Shown here piece by piece: positions 11,768 through 21,642 of a stretch of DNA of 64,000 nucleotides. This DNA is from Pseudomonas sp. WJP1 (GTDB taxonomy: Bacteria > Pseudomonadota > Gammaproteobacteria > Pseudomonadales > Pseudomonadaceae), in the NCBI RefSeq assembly GCF_028471945.1, contig NZ_CP110128.1:4824501-4888500 (forward strand), written 5' to 3'. Every line of letters begins with the position of its first letter. Positions within the stretch are counted from its first letter, which is position 1. Under the pieces are notes generated by a model, which worked only from the letters and a program-made list of their open reading frames with translations, was not told the origin of the DNA and searched no databases. The position numbers were made by a program, and so were the translations under genes.

Positions 11768-12910
11768 TTATCCGCGGTAGATCAGGCGCGAAGCTTTCTC
11801 ATTGCGCAACGTCAGGTGTTCCATGCCCAGCCCCGGTGCATCGGCCTCCTCGCAGGCCTTGAGGATGACGCCATGGTGTGGCGACTTGCTGCACACCGGG
11901 TCGGCGTTCTCGGCATCGCCGGTCAACATGAACGCCTGGCAGCGGCAGCCACCCAGGTCCTTGTGTTTCTCATCGCAGGAACGACAGGGTTCCTTCATCC
12001 AGGCATCGCCACGAAAACGGTTGAAGCCAAACGAATCGTTCCAGATATGTTCGATGCTGTGTTCGCGCACGTTGGGAAACTGCACCGGTAGTTGCCGGGC
12101 GCTGTGACACGGCAACGCCGTACCGTCCGGAGTGATGTCGAGAAACAGGTTGGCCCAGCCGTTCATGCAGGTTTTCGGACGCTCTTCGTAGTAATCCGGG
12201 GTGACGAATATCAGCTTGCACGGGTGGCCTTGCGCCTCAAGACGCTGGCGATACTCGTTGGTGATGCGCTCGGCGCGCTGCAATTGCTCGCGTGTCGGCA
12301 ACAGGCCGACGCGGTTGAGCTCGGCCCAGCCATAGAACTGGCAGGTGGCCAACTCGACGAAGTCCGCTTCCAGCTCCAGGCACAAATCGATGATCCTGGC
12401 GATGTCATCAATGTTGTGTCGGTGGGTGACGAAATTGAGCACCATCGGATAACCCTGGGCTTTCACCGCCCGGGCCATCGCCAGTTTCTGCGCGAAGGCC
12501 TTGCGCGAGCCGGCGAGCATGTTGTTCACCGCTTCGTCGGCGGCCTGGAAACTGATCTGGATGTGATCGAGCCCGGCGACCTTGAAGTCCCGCACTTTCT
12601 GCTCGGTCAGGCCGATGCCCGAGGTGATCAGGTTGGTGTAGTAACCCATGTCCCGCGCGGCCTTGATCAACTCGGCCAGGTCTTGCCGAACCAGTGGCTC
12701 GCCACCGGAAAAGCCCAATTGCGCGGCGCCCATGTCCCGCGCCTCACGGAATACGCGAATCCATTCCTGCGTGCTCAGTTCCTCGCCGTGCCGGGCGAAA
12801 TCCAAAGGGTTGGAGCAATACGGACACTGCAACGGACAGCGATAGGTCAGCTCCGCCAACAGCCACAAGGGTGGCCCCGGCAGCGCGTCACTCGATCCAG
12901 AATTGCGCAT
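11768..12910 (-). CDS. pqqE: PQQ biosynthesis radical SAM protein PqqE
   Basis: A 380-residue radical SAM/SPASM enzyme that forms the Glu-Tyr carbon-carbon crosslink in PqqA, the first step of PQQ synthesis. The SAM cluster cysteines are C25, C29 and C32 (CPLQCPYC); GGEPL follows. The C-terminal SPASM region is cysteine rich ([27 protein letters not shown]). A strong GGAGG lies 6 bp before ATG 12910, and the gene overlaps pqqD by 23 bp, consistent with PqqE-PqqD partnership. It is the last gene of pqqABCDE; a REP pair separates it from ercA. Confidence 0.97.
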   Translation of the reverse strand: MRNSGSSDALPGPPLWLLAELTYRCPLQCPYCSNPLDFARHGEELSTQEWIRVFREARDMGAAQLGFSGGEPLVRQDLAELIKAARDMGYYTNLITSGIGLTEQKVRDFKVAGLDHIQISFQAADEAVNNMLAGSRKAFAQKLAMARAVKAQGYPMVLNFVTHRHNIDDIARIIDLCLELEADFVELATCQFYGWAELNRVGLLPTREQLQRAERITNEYRQRLEAQGHPCKLIFVTPDYYEERPKTCMNGWANLFLDITPDGTALPCHSARQLPVQFPNVREHSIEHIWNDSFGFNRFRGDAWMKEPCRSCDEKHKDLGGCRCQAFMLTGDAENADPVCSKSPHHGVILKACEEADAPGLGMEHLTLRNEKASRLIYRG

Positions 12911-13160
12911 GGGCCACCTCCAGGAAGGCCAGCACGTCCTCGTCGATTCCCGGCACGTCGGGAAAACTCGCCGTCAGCCGATCGATGATCGCCGCGACGC
13001 TACGCTGGCCGTCCAGCAGATCGAGAATCTGCCCCGCACTGGCGTTGAGCTTGATCATGCCTTCGGGGTACAGCAGCACGTGGCAGTCCTGGCGCGGTTC
13101 CCATTGCAGGCGAAAGCCGCGGCGCAATGAAGGTGACTGCTCGCGGTTGATCAGGTTCAC
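12888..13160 (-). CDS. pqqD: PQQ biosynthesis peptide chaperone PqqD
   Basis: A 90-residue winged-helix-like RiPP recognition protein that binds PqqA and presents it to PqqE. Features are [36 protein letters not shown] and the acidic C-terminal [11 protein letters not shown]. The start is the GTG at 13160, whose GTGA overlaps the pqqC stop; the open frame upstream of it is the shadow of pqqC. The size matches the family. Confidence 0.95.
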   Translation of the reverse strand: MNLINREQSPSLRRGFRLQWEPRQDCHVLLYPEGMIKLNASAGQILDLLDGQRSVAAIIDRLTASFPDVPGIDEDVLAFLEVAHAQFWIE

Positions 13161-13909
13161 AGGGCAATCCCCCGGTGCCAGACGTTGTCGCGGGTGACGG
13201 TGTGATACGGCGGGCGCTCCAGCTCGTAGGCCATGCTCATGGCATCGAGCATGCTCCACAGCACATCGAGCTTGAATTGCAGGATCTGCAGCATGCGTTG
13301 TTGGGCCTCGAGGGTGACGTAGTGTGCCAGGGTGATGCGCAAGCCGTGCTCGACATCGCGCCGGGCCTGGCTCAGCCGCGTACGGAAGTAGTCGTAGCCG
13401 GCGACGTCGATCCACGGGTAATGGGTCGGCCAGGCATCGAGTCGCGATTGATGGATCTGCGGTGCGAACAGCTCGGTCAGCGAGCTGCTGGCCGATTCCT
13501 GCCAACAGGCACGACGGGCGAAATTGACGTAGGCATCCACGGCGAAACGTACGCCGGGGAGCACCAGCTCCTGGGATAGAATTTGCTCGCGATCCAGCCC
13601 CACCGCCTCGCCCAGGCGCAACCAGGCTTCGATGCCGCCTTCGCTGCCAGGGACGCCGTCGTGATCGAGGATGCGTTGCAGCCATTCGCGGCGCACTTCA
13701 CGGTCGGGGCAATTGGCGAGGATGGCGGCATCCTTGAGCGGGATGTTGAGCTGATAGTAAAAGCGATTGGCGACCCAGCCCTGGATCTGTGCGCGAGTGG
13801 CGCGGCCGGCGTACATGGCTTGGTGGAATGGGTGGTGGATGTGGTAGTAGGCGCCTTTGGCGCGCAGGGCCTGCTCGAATTCAGTGGGGGTCATCGGTGT
13901 GTTGGTCAT
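13157..13909 (-). CDS. pqqC: pyrroloquinoline-quinone synthase PqqC
   Basis: A 250-residue cofactorless oxidase that performs the final eight-electron, ring-closing oxidation of PQQ synthesis. Diagnostic segments are YYHIHHPFH near the start, [16 protein letters not shown] and [13 protein letters not shown]. The start is ATG 13909 ([11 protein letters not shown]); a further Met five codons in is possible. Upstream open codons belong to a REP element. The gene is separated from pqqB by a 123-bp gap that is almost entirely REP, and it overlaps pqqD by 4 bp. Confidence 0.96.
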   Translation of the reverse strand: MTNTPMTPTEFEQALRAKGAYYHIHHPFHQAMYAGRATRAQIQGWVANRFYYQLNIPLKDAAILANCPDREVRREWLQRILDHDGVPGSEGGIEAWLRLGEAVGLDREQILSQELVLPGVRFAVDAYVNFARRACWQESASSSLTELFAPQIHQSRLDAWPTHYPWIDVAGYDYFRTRLSQARRDVEHGLRITLAHYVTLEAQQRMLQILQFKLDVLWSMLDAMSMAYELERPPYHTVTRDNVWHRGIAL

Positions 13910-13943
13910 TTCGGGTCTCCCGGGAATCTTCGGTGTCTGATCC

Positions 13944-14027
13944 GGCCCTATCGCTGGCAAGCCAGCTCCCACAGGTTTTGTGTACGCCGCTGATCCTTGT
14001 GGGAGCTGGCTTGCCAGCGATAGGGCC
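13944..14027. repeat. paired REP hairpin inside the pqq operon
   Basis: Perfectly paired arms (GGCCCTATCGCTGGCAAGCC and complement) fill the pqqB-pqqC gap. The element ends 5 bp from the pqqB stop codon. Confidence 0.9.
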
Positions 14028-14032
14028 ATCAG

Positions 14033-14947
14033 CTACAGCTCAATACTCATGCCGTCATAAGCCACCTCGATCCCCCGCCGCTCCAGCAGCGCCCGCTCGG
14101 CCGAGTCTTCATCGAGGATCGGATTGGTGTTGTTGATGTGGATCAGCACCTTGCGCTGGCGGGGGAAACCTTCCAGCACTTCCAGCATGCCGCCGGGCCC
14201 GCTTTGTGCCAGATGGCCCATTTCGCTGCCCAGGCTCTGGCCGACTTCACAAATGCGCATCTCGTCGTCGCGCCACAGGGTGCCGTCCAGCAACAGGCAA
14301 TCGGCGCGCTGCATCCAGGCCAGTACCTGATCATCGACCTGCCCCAGGCCAGGTGCGTAAAACAGCGAGGCACCGCTGCGCTGGTCTTCAACGAACAAAC
14401 CAATGGTGTCGCCCGGTTGCGGATCGCCGCGATTGGGCGAATACGGCGGTGCGTTGCTGACCAATGGAATCGCATGAAACCGCAGGTGCGCGCAGGCGCC
14501 GATACTGAACGGCTCACGCTCCAGCGCTATCGGTTGCCAATGCAATCCACCGTTCCAGTGCCTGAGCATGGTGAACAGCGGGAAGCCGCTGCTGAGGTCC
14601 TGATGAACCCGCTCGGTGCACCACACCTTATGGGGGCAGCCTTCACGCAGGCTCAGCAGACCGGTGCAGTGATCGATGTGGCTGTCCAGCAACACCACGC
14701 CAGCAATGGCGCTGTCACGCAAGCGGCGCGCCGGTTGCAGCGGCGCAAAACCCTCGAGTTGCGCGCGGATGTCCGGCGAAGCATTGCACAGCACCCAGTC
14801 CACACCGTTGTCGCTCAGGGCAATCGAGGACTGTGTGCGACGCCGGGACCGCAGGCTGCCATTGCGCACACCGGCGCACTGGCGGCAGTTGCAGTTCCAC
14901 TGCGGGAAACCACCGCCAGCGGCGGAACCGAGAACGCGGATGTGCAT
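14033..14947 (-). CDS. pqqB: PQQ biosynthesis protein PqqB
   Basis: A 304-residue metallo-beta-lactamase-fold protein, thought to hydroxylate the crosslinked Glu-Tyr intermediate. The N-terminus is [20 protein letters not shown], with the structural zinc motif [17 protein letters not shown] is the modified HxHxDH active-site loop typical of PqqB. The ATG at 14947 gives the family length; the longer frame would run into the pqqA-pqqB hairpin. Confidence 0.96.
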   Translation of the reverse strand: MHIRVLGSAAGGGFPQWNCNCRQCAGVRNGSLRSRRRTQSSIALSDNGVDWVLCNASPDIRAQLEGFAPLQPARRLRDSAIAGVVLLDSHIDHCTGLLSLREGCPHKVWCTERVHQDLSSGFPLFTMLRHWNGGLHWQPIALEREPFSIGACAHLRFHAIPLVSNAPPYSPNRGDPQPGDTIGLFVEDQRSGASLFYAPGLGQVDDQVLAWMQRADCLLLDGTLWRDDEMRICEVGQSLGSEMGHLAQSGPGGMLEVLEGFPRQRKVLIHINNTNPILDEDSAERALLERRGIEVAYDGMSIEL

Positions 14948-14968
14948 GGGCAATGCTCCAGAAGGCAG

Positions 14969-14996
14969 GCCCGGCCAACGCAACGGCTGGCCGGGC
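14969..14996 (-). terminator. hairpin between pqqA and pqqB
   Basis: GCCCGGCCA pairs perfectly with TGGCCGGGC around a 10-nt loop, just downstream of the pqqA stop. A stem here would stabilise the pqqA message or attenuate read-through. This fits the known need for excess PqqA peptide over PqqBCDE. Confidence 0.6.
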
Positions 14997-15002
14997 GGAC
15001 AA

Positions 15003-15074
15003 TCAACGGTTGGCGAAATACATCGTCACTTCGAAGCCAATGCGCAGATCGGTAAACGCGGGTTTAGTCCACAT
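15003..15074 (-). CDS. pqqA: PQQ precursor peptide PqqA
   Basis: A 23-residue peptide, [20 protein letters not shown] followed by ANR, too short for ordinary gene calling. The conserved Glu16 and Tyr20 (E-V-T-M-Y) are the residues that PqqE crosslinks and that become PQQ. GAGG lies 8 bp before the ATG. It heads the pqqABCDE operon. A GCATTCG-containing promoter element sits 66 bp upstream. Confidence 0.97.
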   Translation of the reverse strand: MWTKPAFTDLRIGFEVTMYFANR

Positions 15075-15140
15075 GGGTCATTCCTCTTCTTGTGCCGGGT
15101 GAGTCCGGTAGCACCATTAATGCACGGCGCGCCGGGCGCC

Positions 15141-15152
15141 CGAATGCTACTT
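15141..15152 (-). promoter_or_regulatory. AAGTAGCATTCG element upstream of pqqA
   Basis: Read in the direction of transcription, the 12-mer AAGTAGCATTCG is identical to one 60 bp upstream of the nosP-like gene and similar to one upstream of the aldehyde dehydrogenase. It lies 66 bp before the pqqA start. It is a candidate site for the LuxR-type regulator AgmR/ErbR. Confidence 0.5.
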
Positions 15153-15204
15153 TCGAAGGAGGTTTGGGGGTGCGTTGGTAGGGGGTGCTGACACACAAAA
15201 ACAA

Positions 15205-15298
15205 TGTAGGAGTGAGCCTGCTCGCGATGAGGTCTGGACATTCAACGTTGATGTTGAATGTCGGACCGCTATCGCGAGCAGGCTCACTCCTACAGGGG
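15205..15298. repeat. paired REP hairpin
   Basis: TGTAGGAGTGAGCCTGCTCG arms plus an internal palindrome (TTCAACGTTGATGTTGAA), between pqqA and the aldehyde dehydrogenase stop. Same subfamily as the REP at 11665. Confidence 0.9.
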
Positions 15299-15319
15299 GT
15301 TGTGGTGTTTTTGAAAGGG

Positions 15320-16840
15320 TTAGAAGAACCCAAGCGGATTGATGTCGTAGCTCACCAGCAGGTTCTTGGTCTGCTGATAATGGTCGAGCATCATCTTGTG
15401 GTTCTCCCGGCCGACGCCAGACTTCTTGTAGCCACCGAACGCCGCATGCGCCGGGTACAGGTGGTAGCAGTTGGTCCACACGCGCCCGGCCTTGATCGCC
15501 CGGCCCATGCGGTAGGCGCGGTTGATGTCGCGGGTCCAGAGGCCGGCGCCGAGGCCGAACTCGCTGTCGTTGGCGATGGCCAGCGCTTCGGCTTCGTCCT
15601 TGAAGGTGGTGACGCCCACCACCGGGCCGAAGATTTCTTCCTGGAACACGCGCATTTTGTTGTGGCCCTTGAGCAGCGTCGGCTGGATGTAATAGCCGCT
15701 GGACAGGTCGCCTTCCAGGCGCTCGGCCGCGCCGCCGGTGAGCAGCTCGGCGCCCTCCTCCTGGGCGATGGTCAGGTACGAAAGAATCTTGTCGTATTGC
15801 TGTTCCGATGCCTGGGCGCCGACCATGGTCTCGGTGTCCAGCGGGTTGCCGCGTTTGATCTTGACGATCTTCTTCATGACCTCGGCCATGAAGGGCTCGT
15901 AGATCGACTCCTGGACCAATGCCCGCGACGGACAGGTGCACACTTCGCCCTGGTTGAAAAACGCCAGCACCAGACCTTCGGCGGCTTTTTCGATGAACGC
16001 AGGTTCCGCGTTCATGATGTCTTCGAAGAAGATGTTCGGCGACTTGCCGCCCAGTTCGACGGTGCTCGGAATGATGTTCTCGGCGGCGCAATGCATGATG
16101 TGCGCACCCACCGGGGTCGAGCCGGTGAAGGCGATCTTGGCGATACGCTTGCTGGTGGCCAGGGCCTCGCCGGCTTCGCGACCGAAGCCCTGGACGATGT
16201 TCAGTACACCCGCCGGCAGCAAGTCGGCGATCAGTTCGGCGAAGACCATGATCGACAGCGGCGTTTGCTCGGCGGGCTTGAGCACGATGCAGTTACCGGC
16301 GGCCAGTGCCGGCGCGAGTTTCCAGGCGGCCATCAGCAGCGGGAAGTTCCACGGAATGATTTGCCCGACCACGCCCAGGGGTTCGTGGAAGTGATAGGCG
16401 GTGGTCAGCTCGTTGATCTCGGCAGCGCCGCCTTCCTGGGCACGGATGCAGCCAGCGAAATAACGAAAGTGGTCGGCCGCCAGTGGCACGTCGGCGTTGA
16501 GGGTTTCACGCACCGCCTTGCCGTTGTCCCAGGTTTCGGTGACGGCGAGGATTTCCAGGTTCTGCTCGATGCGATCGGCGATTTTCAACAACACCAGTGA
16601 GCGGTCCTGGGCTGAGGTTTTGCCCCAGGCATCAGCGGCGGCATGCGCGGCGTCGAGGGCCTTGTCGATGTCGGCGGCGCTGGAGCGCGGGAATTCGGCG
16701 ATCACTTCACCGTTGACCGGCGAGGTGTTGGTGAAGTACTCGCCATTGACCGGCGCGACGAATTCGCCGCCGATGAAGTTGCCGTAGCGTGGCTTGAAGG
16801 TAACGACGGCGCCGGGTGTTCCGGGTTGGGCGTAGATCAT
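15320..16840 (-). CDS. exaC: NAD-dependent aldehyde dehydrogenase of alcohol oxidation
   Basis: A 506-residue aldehyde dehydrogenase that oxidises the acetaldehyde (or other aldehyde) made by the periplasmic quinoprotein. [22 protein letters not shown] is family typical; the catalytic Glu is in VELGGKSPN and the nucleophilic Cys in [11 protein letters not shown]. The start [10 protein letters not shown] at 16840 matches ExaC/AcoD-type enzymes; the longer frame has no ribosome site. It corresponds to PA1984 (exaC) and P. putida pedI by position, between pqqA and the quinoprotein gene. Confidence 0.9.
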   Translation of the reverse strand: MIYAQPGTPGAVVTFKPRYGNFIGGEFVAPVNGEYFTNTSPVNGEVIAEFPRSSAADIDKALDAAHAAADAWGKTSAQDRSLVLLKIADRIEQNLEILAVTETWDNGKAVRETLNADVPLAADHFRYFAGCIRAQEGGAAEINELTTAYHFHEPLGVVGQIIPWNFPLLMAAWKLAPALAAGNCIVLKPAEQTPLSIMVFAELIADLLPAGVLNIVQGFGREAGEALATSKRIAKIAFTGSTPVGAHIMHCAAENIIPSTVELGGKSPNIFFEDIMNAEPAFIEKAAEGLVLAFFNQGEVCTCPSRALVQESIYEPFMAEVMKKIVKIKRGNPLDTETMVGAQASEQQYDKILSYLTIAQEEGAELLTGGAAERLEGDLSSGYYIQPTLLKGHNKMRVFQEEIFGPVVGVTTFKDEAEALAIANDSEFGLGAGLWTRDINRAYRMGRAIKAGRVWTNCYHLYPAHAAFGGYKKSGVGRENHKMMLDHYQQTKNLLVSYDINPLGFF

Positions 16841-16909
16841 GATGGGCCTCTGTCTGGGTCGATGCCTGTACAGGCGATGAACCGATACTAGAGAGCCCCG
16901 CGCGCCAGA

Positions 16910-16920
16910 CGAATGCATCG
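16910..16920 (-). promoter_or_regulatory. GCATTCG element upstream of aldehyde dehydrogenase
   Basis: CGATGCATTCG (transcribed sense), 69 bp before the start codon, resembles the elements before pqqA and nosP in both sequence and distance. Confidence 0.4.
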
Positions 16921-16955
16921 TTGGCAGGAGGGGCTCTCGTTATTTGGTAGTAGGT

Positions 16956-16986
16956 GATCGTTCCCACGCTCTGCGTGGGAACGATC
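16956..16986. repeat. perfect 14-bp hairpin repeat (CGTTCCCACGC type)
   Basis: A 14-bp perfect stem GATCGTTCCCACGC around a TCT loop. It is a frequently dispersed Pseudomonas palindrome and may serve as a bidirectional terminator between the quinoprotein and aldehyde dehydrogenase genes. No T tract is present. Confidence 0.75.
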
Positions 16987-17004
16987 CATGCGGCAGACTC
17001 GGAA

Positions 17005-18780
17005 TCAGTGCTTGGCTACGAGGTCTTTTGGCAGCTTGAAGGTCCAGAGCATGCCGCCCTGGTTGAAGTCCTTCACCCGCTTGGCCACTTCGCCGCCCCA
17101 CAGCGGCACGGCGCCGCCCCAGCCGGAGAGCACCGAGACGTACTGTTCGCCGTCCATTTCCCAGGTCACGGGAGAGCCGAGTACGCCGGAACCGGTCTGG
17201 AATTCCCAGACCTTCTCGCCGGTCTTGGCGTTGAATGCCTGCAGGAAACCCTCCGGCGTGCCGGTGAACACCAGGTTGCCCTTGGTGGTCAGCACACCGC
17301 CCCACAGCGGCGCGAAGTTCTTGTGCCGCCAGACTTCCTTGCCGGTTTTCGGATCGATTGCCCGCAGCACGCCGATGTAGTCTTCATTCAATGGCTTGAT
17401 GGTGAAGCCGGCACCGAGGAACGCCGCGCCTTTCTTGTAGGCGATGCCTTCGTTCCAGATGTCCATGCCCCATTCGTTGGACGGCACGTAGAACAACCCG
17501 GTGTCGCGGTTGTAGGCCATCGGCATCCAGTTTTTCGCGCCGAGGAATGCCGGCGCTACGAACACCGAGCTGCCTTTGGCTTCGGTACCCGGTGCGCCAG
17601 GGCGGCTGGCTTCGTTGTAGATCGGCCGGCCGGTTTTATCCAGGCCGGTGGCCCAGGTGATCTTGTCCACGAACGGAAAACCACGGATGAATTTGCCGTT
17701 GGTGCGATCGAGCACGTAGAAGAAACCGTTACGATCAGCGGTGGCCGCCGCCTTGATTTCCTTGCCGCCCTCGGTGTAGTTGAACGACACCAGTTCGTTG
17801 ACGCCGTCATAGTCCCAACCGTCGTGGGGCGTGCTCTGGAAGTGCCACTTGATGGTGCCGTCATCCGGGTTGAGCGCCAGGCGCGACGACGAGTAGAGGT
17901 TGTCGCCAGGGCGCAGGTGCGAGTTCCAGGGCGCCGGGTTGCCGGTACCGAACAGCAGCAGGTTGGTTTCGGGATCGTAGTAACCGCCGAGCCAAGGTGC
18001 CGCGCCGCCGGTCTTCCACAGGTCGCCCGGCCAGCTCTTGCCCGCTTCGCCGCCTGAGATGCCGTTTTCCACGGCTTTGCCGTCCTTGTAGACGTAACCC
18101 ATATGGCCTTCGACCGTCGGCCGGGTCCACAGCAGATCACCGTTTTTCGGGTCGTAGGCTTCGATCTTGCCGACCACGCCGAATTCGCCACCGGCCACGC
18201 CGGTAATCAGCTTGCCGTTGATCACCAGCGGCGCGGCGCTGATCGAGTAGCCGTCCTTGTGGTCGGCGACTTTCTTGCTCCAGACCACTTTGCCGGTGTC
18301 CTTGTTCAGCGCCACGAGCTTGGCGTCGAGGGTGCCGAAGATCACCAGGTCGCCGTACAGCGCGACACCACGGTTGATCACGTCGCAGCAGGGGCGAATG
18401 TCATCCGGCAGGCGCGCGTCGTATTGCCAGAGTTTCTTGCCGGTGCGTGCATCCACGGCAAACACCCGTGAATAGGAGCCGGTCATGTACATCACTCCGT
18501 CCTTGACCATCGGCTGCGCTTGCTGGCCGCGCTGCTTTTCGCCGCCGAAGGAGAATGCCCACGCCGGTCGCAGGTCCTTGACGTTGTCGACGTTGAGAAT
18601 GTTCAGCGGGCTGTAGCGCTGTCCCTGCACACCCAGACCGTTGGTGACGATTTGCTCGGGGTTTTTCGGGTCCTGGAGAATGTCCTGGTCGGAAACCCCG
18701 GCCAATGCCTGACCGGACAACAGCATGGCACTGAGCAACAGGCTCAAGACGAAGGGCTGGCGACGTGCGGGTTGAGTCAT
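17005..18780 (-). CDS. pedH: lanthanide-type PQQ-dependent alcohol dehydrogenase (PedH type)
   Basis: A 591-residue periplasmic quinoprotein with an eight-bladed propeller that oxidises ethanol and other alcohols or aldehydes using PQQ and a metal. There is a signal peptide to about residue 27 (ALAG). The vicinal Cys pair C131-C132 lies in PCCDVINRG. Metal ligands are E199 (GGEFG), N281 (TGNPA) and catalytic D323, with the additional D325 in WDYDG. That extra Asp distinguishes lanthanide-dependent PedH/XoxF enzymes from calcium enzymes, which have Ala or Ser there. The ATG at 18780 gives the secreted protein; the longer frame is promoter. Length and sequence agree closely with P. putida PedH. 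No calcium-type paralogue is in the window. Confidence 0.93.
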   Translation of the reverse strand: MTQPARRQPFVLSLLLSAMLLSGQALAGVSDQDILQDPKNPEQIVTNGLGVQGQRYSPLNILNVDNVKDLRPAWAFSFGGEKQRGQQAQPMVKDGVMYMTGSYSRVFAVDARTGKKLWQYDARLPDDIRPCCDVINRGVALYGDLVIFGTLDAKLVALNKDTGKVVWSKKVADHKDGYSISAAPLVINGKLITGVAGGEFGVVGKIEAYDPKNGDLLWTRPTVEGHMGYVYKDGKAVENGISGGEAGKSWPGDLWKTGGAAPWLGGYYDPETNLLLFGTGNPAPWNSHLRPGDNLYSSSRLALNPDDGTIKWHFQSTPHDGWDYDGVNELVSFNYTEGGKEIKAAATADRNGFFYVLDRTNGKFIRGFPFVDKITWATGLDKTGRPIYNEASRPGAPGTEAKGSSVFVAPAFLGAKNWMPMAYNRDTGLFYVPSNEWGMDIWNEGIAYKKGAAFLGAGFTIKPLNEDYIGVLRAIDPKTGKEVWRHKNFAPLWGGVLTTKGNLVFTGTPEGFLQAFNAKTGEKVWEFQTGSGVLGSPVTWEMDGEQYVSVLSGWGGAVPLWGGEVAKRVKDFNQGGMLWTFKLPKDLVAKH

Positions 18781-18886
18781 GACGGCTTCCTCTGCAGTTT
18801 TTGTTATTTCCGGGAAATTTTCCCGGTGTGGTGCAGATTCTTGGGCGCCGCCGCCCGGACAACAATTGCCCGCAATGTGGAGATTT

Positions 18887-18900
18887 CTAGTTCCTTGGTA
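18887..18900 (-). promoter_or_regulatory. TACCAAGGAACTAG element upstream of pedH
   Basis: Located 106 bp before the pedH start. It shares TACCAAGGnAnTAG with two sites upstream of the cytochrome c gene (22208-22221 and 22390-22403). Candidate activator site. Confidence 0.5.
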
Positions 18901-18930
18901 CAGGTTCGGTAGTGATGGACAACACTGCCC

Positions 18931-19024
18931 CCTGTGGGAGCGGGCTTGCCCGCGATGGCGGCTGCACATTCAACACATTTGTCGACTGATAGTTCGCTAT
19001 CGCGGGCAAGCCCGCTCCCACAGG
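18931..19024. repeat. paired REP hairpin
   Basis: CCTGTGGGAGCGGGCTTGCC and its complement, separated by about 40 bp, between pedH and the metallohydrolase stop. Confidence 0.9.
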
Positions 19025-19037
19025 GTATCGGTATGCT

Positions 19038-19976
19038 TCAATGAATGGCGCCAGTGTCGACACGTGTCATCTGCGCACGCTCATACCGCGGATACAAATG
19101 ACTGACGCTGCGAATCAGCTCATAACGGCTCAGGCTGATGCCGGCGAATCGTTCGGGAATGGGGCTGCGGATCATCTCGGCCATGTCGTTGCCATGGGCC
19201 GCGCCCTCGCGCATCAGTTGATCGAGCCAGCCCAGGTAATCGCGCATCTGCACGAAGGGTTGCGGATTGCTGGCGACCGGTCCGTGGCCGGGCACAATCT
19301 GCGTCCAGGGCAACCCCTGCAAGGTCGCGATGTCGGCCAGCCACACCGACAGCCCCGGACTGTTGGGCGTGGTCAGTGCCCGCTGATAAAACACCAGGTC
19401 CCCGGCAAACAGCACGCCGGTTTGCTGGTCGAGAATAGCCAGATCCGCGCCCGTATGCCCACCCAGGCTCAGCAAGCGAAAATCGTGATTCCCAAAACTT
19501 TCCACACCGGCCGTCAGCGTCCGGGTCGGCAACAGCACTTCGGTGCCGCGCATCCAGTCGCCCACCAGCCGATACATGTTCTCGGCCATGGCATCGCCCT
19601 GCTTTTGCAAGAGCTCGCTGGTGCCGGCCAAGGCGCCAATCGGCACGTCGGCAAACGCCTGGTTGCCCAGCACATGGTCGGGGTGATGATGGGTCAACAG
19701 GACCTGGATCACCGGCTTGTCAGTAGTCGCCGCAATGGCCCGGCGCATGGCCTCGCCATAACGTTTGGACGGCCCGGTATCGATCACCACCACGCCGCGC
19801 TCGGTTACGATGAATGCCGTGTTGACGATGTTGCCGCCATTGTCCTTGGCGAAATTGTCGGTGCTGCCTTCCAGCAACCAGGTGTCTTCGGCGATCTGCC
19901 GGGGTTTGAGCGAGTATTCGAGATCGGCCATGGCTGGCAGGCCCAGGCCGATGAACAACAGCAGCATCCAGCGCAT
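19038..19976 (-). CDS. quinoprotein relay system zinc metallohydrolase (MBL fold)
   Basis: A 312-residue secreted protein with a short signal peptide (MRWMLLLFIGLGLPAMA). The metallo-beta-lactamase motif THHHPDH is at residues 95-101, with further His and Asp ligands in GGHTGAD and PGHGPV. It belongs to the SoxH-related group found next to PQQ alcohol dehydrogenases. Its reaction is unknown. The start at 19976 follows the SoxYZ-like gene by 16 bp, and it is the last gene of the cytochrome-led operon. The much longer open frame upstream is antisense shadow. Confidence 0.82.
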   Translation of the reverse strand: MRWMLLLFIGLGLPAMADLEYSLKPRQIAEDTWLLEGSTDNFAKDNGGNIVNTAFIVTERGVVVIDTGPSKRYGEAMRRAIAATTDKPVIQVLLTHHHPDHVLGNQAFADVPIGALAGTSELLQKQGDAMAENMYRLVGDWMRGTEVLLPTRTLTAGVESFGNHDFRLLSLGGHTGADLAILDQQTGVLFAGDLVFYQRALTTPNSPGLSVWLADIATLQGLPWTQIVPGHGPVASNPQPFVQMRDYLGWLDQLMREGAAHGNDMAEMIRSPIPERFAGISLSRYELIRSVSHLYPRYERAQMTRVDTGAIH

Positions 19977-19992
19977 GACAGGCTCCTCGCGT

Positions 19993-20754
19993 TCAGGGGA
20001 TCGACGCATCGAATTGATTGCCGCTGTTATCGCGCAGCAACAGGCGCGTCTGCCCTGCCCCTTCGAGATCAAAGGCCAGGCTGGGGTTTTCGCTGACGGC
20101 GGGGAACAGTTCCAGGCGCGCCAGCAGTTGATCGTGCTGGTCGCGCAGTTCGGCATGGTTGAGGAAAAACTCCGGGATACCACTGACCATGCCGTTGTCC
20201 ATCGGATGCGCCACCTGCAAGCGCACACGGCTGAAATCCTCGCGCGGATACCGACCGCCCAGTACTTCGCCGATGTGTTCTTCCCAACCGGCCTGGGTGC
20301 GCACCACGCTGGGCGCTGTGCAGCCGCCACCCGCCGCATCGATCAGGGTCGAACCGACATGCCACACACCGTCACGGGTCAGCACCGCCGCGCGCAAGGG
20401 CGTGGCCTGTTCGACACGGATACGGATCGACAGCCACGGCAACACACCGGCCAGCGGTTCGAAATCGACGATTTTCGGCAAGGGATTGAGTTCCGCCCAG
20501 GCGAGGATTTTCACCACCTCGCCCGTGAATGCCCGGGCATCGATTTCAATCGGCACCTGTCGGGCATCTTCGGCGAACGGCGGCGCCAGCAGCTTGACCC
20601 GCTTGTCGAACACGAAGGGCGCATCACCGAGCATTTGCTTGTGATAGAAGCCCCACATCACCGACGGCACCGGGTCTTTGCCGGGGTCGACAGCGGCGGC
20701 ATGGGCCGCCAGGCTCAAACAGCAGGCCAACAGACAACTCCTTTGCCAATTCAT
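19993..20754 (-). CDS. quinoprotein dehydrogenase-associated SoxYZ-like protein
   Basis: A 253-residue secreted protein (signal peptide to about residue 21, LAAHAAA). The N-terminal part resembles SoxY and the C-terminal part resembles SoxZ, as in the carrier-like proteins encoded beside PQQ dehydrogenases. In SoxY a C-terminal swinging-arm GGCGG carries the substrate; here GGGCTAPSVVR around residue 134 is the likely counterpart. It may hold a low-potential electron-transfer or metal intermediate; the role is unproven. It lies 9 bp after the binding-protein gene and 16 bp before the metallohydrolase. Confidence 0.78.
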   Translation of the reverse strand: MNWQRSCLLACCLSLAAHAAAVDPGKDPVPSVMWGFYHKQMLGDAPFVFDKRVKLLAPPFAEDARQVPIEIDARAFTGEVVKILAWAELNPLPKIVDFEPLAGVLPWLSIRIRVEQATPLRAAVLTRDGVWHVGSTLIDAAGGGCTAPSVVRTQAGWEEHIGEVLGGRYPREDFSRVRLQVAHPMDNGMVSGIPEFFLNHAELRDQHDQLLARLELFPAVSENPSLAFDLEGAGQTRLLLRDNSGNQFDASIP

Positions 20755-20763
20755 AGCCTGCTC

Positions 20764-21639
20764 CTATTGGTACATTTCGGGCACGTCGTAGCGCAGGCCG
20801 TAATGGCCGTAGATGGTTCTCACCGAGCCCTCGCGGATCAGGCTTTCCAGCGCCTCCTCCACGGCATAGGCCAGTTGCCGATTGCTTTCGTGCACCGCCA
20901 TGCCGATCTCCCAGAGCTGCTTGCCCATGTTCGGGTAGGCATTTTCTGCCAGGGCCAATTGCGGGTCGGCGGCTTCATGCACTTGCCAGTCGATCTCGCC
21001 GCGCATCGCCATGACCGCGTCGACCTCGCCGGCCTTCATCGCGGCAAACGCCTGGGGCACACCCGGATAGTGGCGGGTCTTGCCGGCGAGCATGCCGTTG
21101 AACACCGAGGTCAGGTAGAACGACGGCACGCTGTCGACCTCGACGCCGATCGGGTGCTGTTCGAATACGGTGACGCTGGCGACCTTGTCCAGGCGGCGCC
21201 GGTCGTAGGCGACTTGCCACTGCTCGTTCTGATACGGCCCGAACATCACCACATGGCCGTTTTCCATCTCGCCGAACTCGTTGCGTTTCTGCGCGTAATC
21301 CTTGTCGTAAGGCACCCGCATCATCAGGTCGGCCAGTTGCTGATTGTGCAGAGGGCTGGCGCGCCAGATGTAATCGCGCAGGTCGTCGTCGAGTTTTTCC
21401 CCGGCGGGTGCCCAGATCAGCGTCAGGCGCACGCCCAATGCCTTGGCCAACGCCTCGGCCAGTTCCACATCAACTCCACGGGGCTGGCCGGCGTCTTCAA
21501 AGCTGTAGGGTGCGAAGTCCTTGTAGACCGCCACCTTCAACTCCCCGGCGGCAATCATTTCGTCATAGTTGCGAACCTGCGCCTGCACCGACTGGCAGCA
21601 CAGCCACACAGCACTGATCAAGACCGCGAGCAGGCGCAT
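20764..21639 (-). CDS. quinoprotein-associated periplasmic binding protein (XoxJ/MoxJ-like)
   Basis: A 291-residue type 2 periplasmic binding protein with a signal peptide (to about SVQA, residue 20). Features are LKVAVYKDFAPYSFED, GVDVELAEALAKALG and a WQVHEAADPQL region, as in the TIGR-type quinoprotein dehydrogenase-associated family that includes XoxJ/MxaJ. Such proteins are proposed to help activate the periplasmic quinoprotein rather than feed an ABC importer. It begins 3 bp after the cytochrome stop, so the two are co-transcribed. Confidence 0.82.
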   Translation of the reverse strand: MRLLAVLISAVWLCCQSVQAQVRNYDEMIAAGELKVAVYKDFAPYSFEDAGQPRGVDVELAEALAKALGVRLTLIWAPAGEKLDDDLRDYIWRASPLHNQQLADLMMRVPYDKDYAQKRNEFGEMENGHVVMFGPYQNEQWQVAYDRRRLDKVASVTVFEQHPIGVEVDSVPSFYLTSVFNGMLAGKTRHYPGVPQAFAAMKAGEVDAVMAMRGEIDWQVHEAADPQLALAENAYPNMGKQLWEIGMAVHESNRQLAYAVEEALESLIREGSVRTIYGHYGLRYDVPEMYQ

Positions 21640-21642
21640 GGA

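Noticed and set aside
11665..15298. Repeated inverted sequences that might suggest a CRISPR array
   Set aside because: Units are isolated REP pairs at gene ends, not evenly spaced direct repeats with spacers, and no cas gene is present.
17005..18780. Naming the quinoprotein as calcium-type ExaA
   Set aside because: The extra Asp at position 325 (WDYDG) and close agreement with PedH argue for the lanthanide type.
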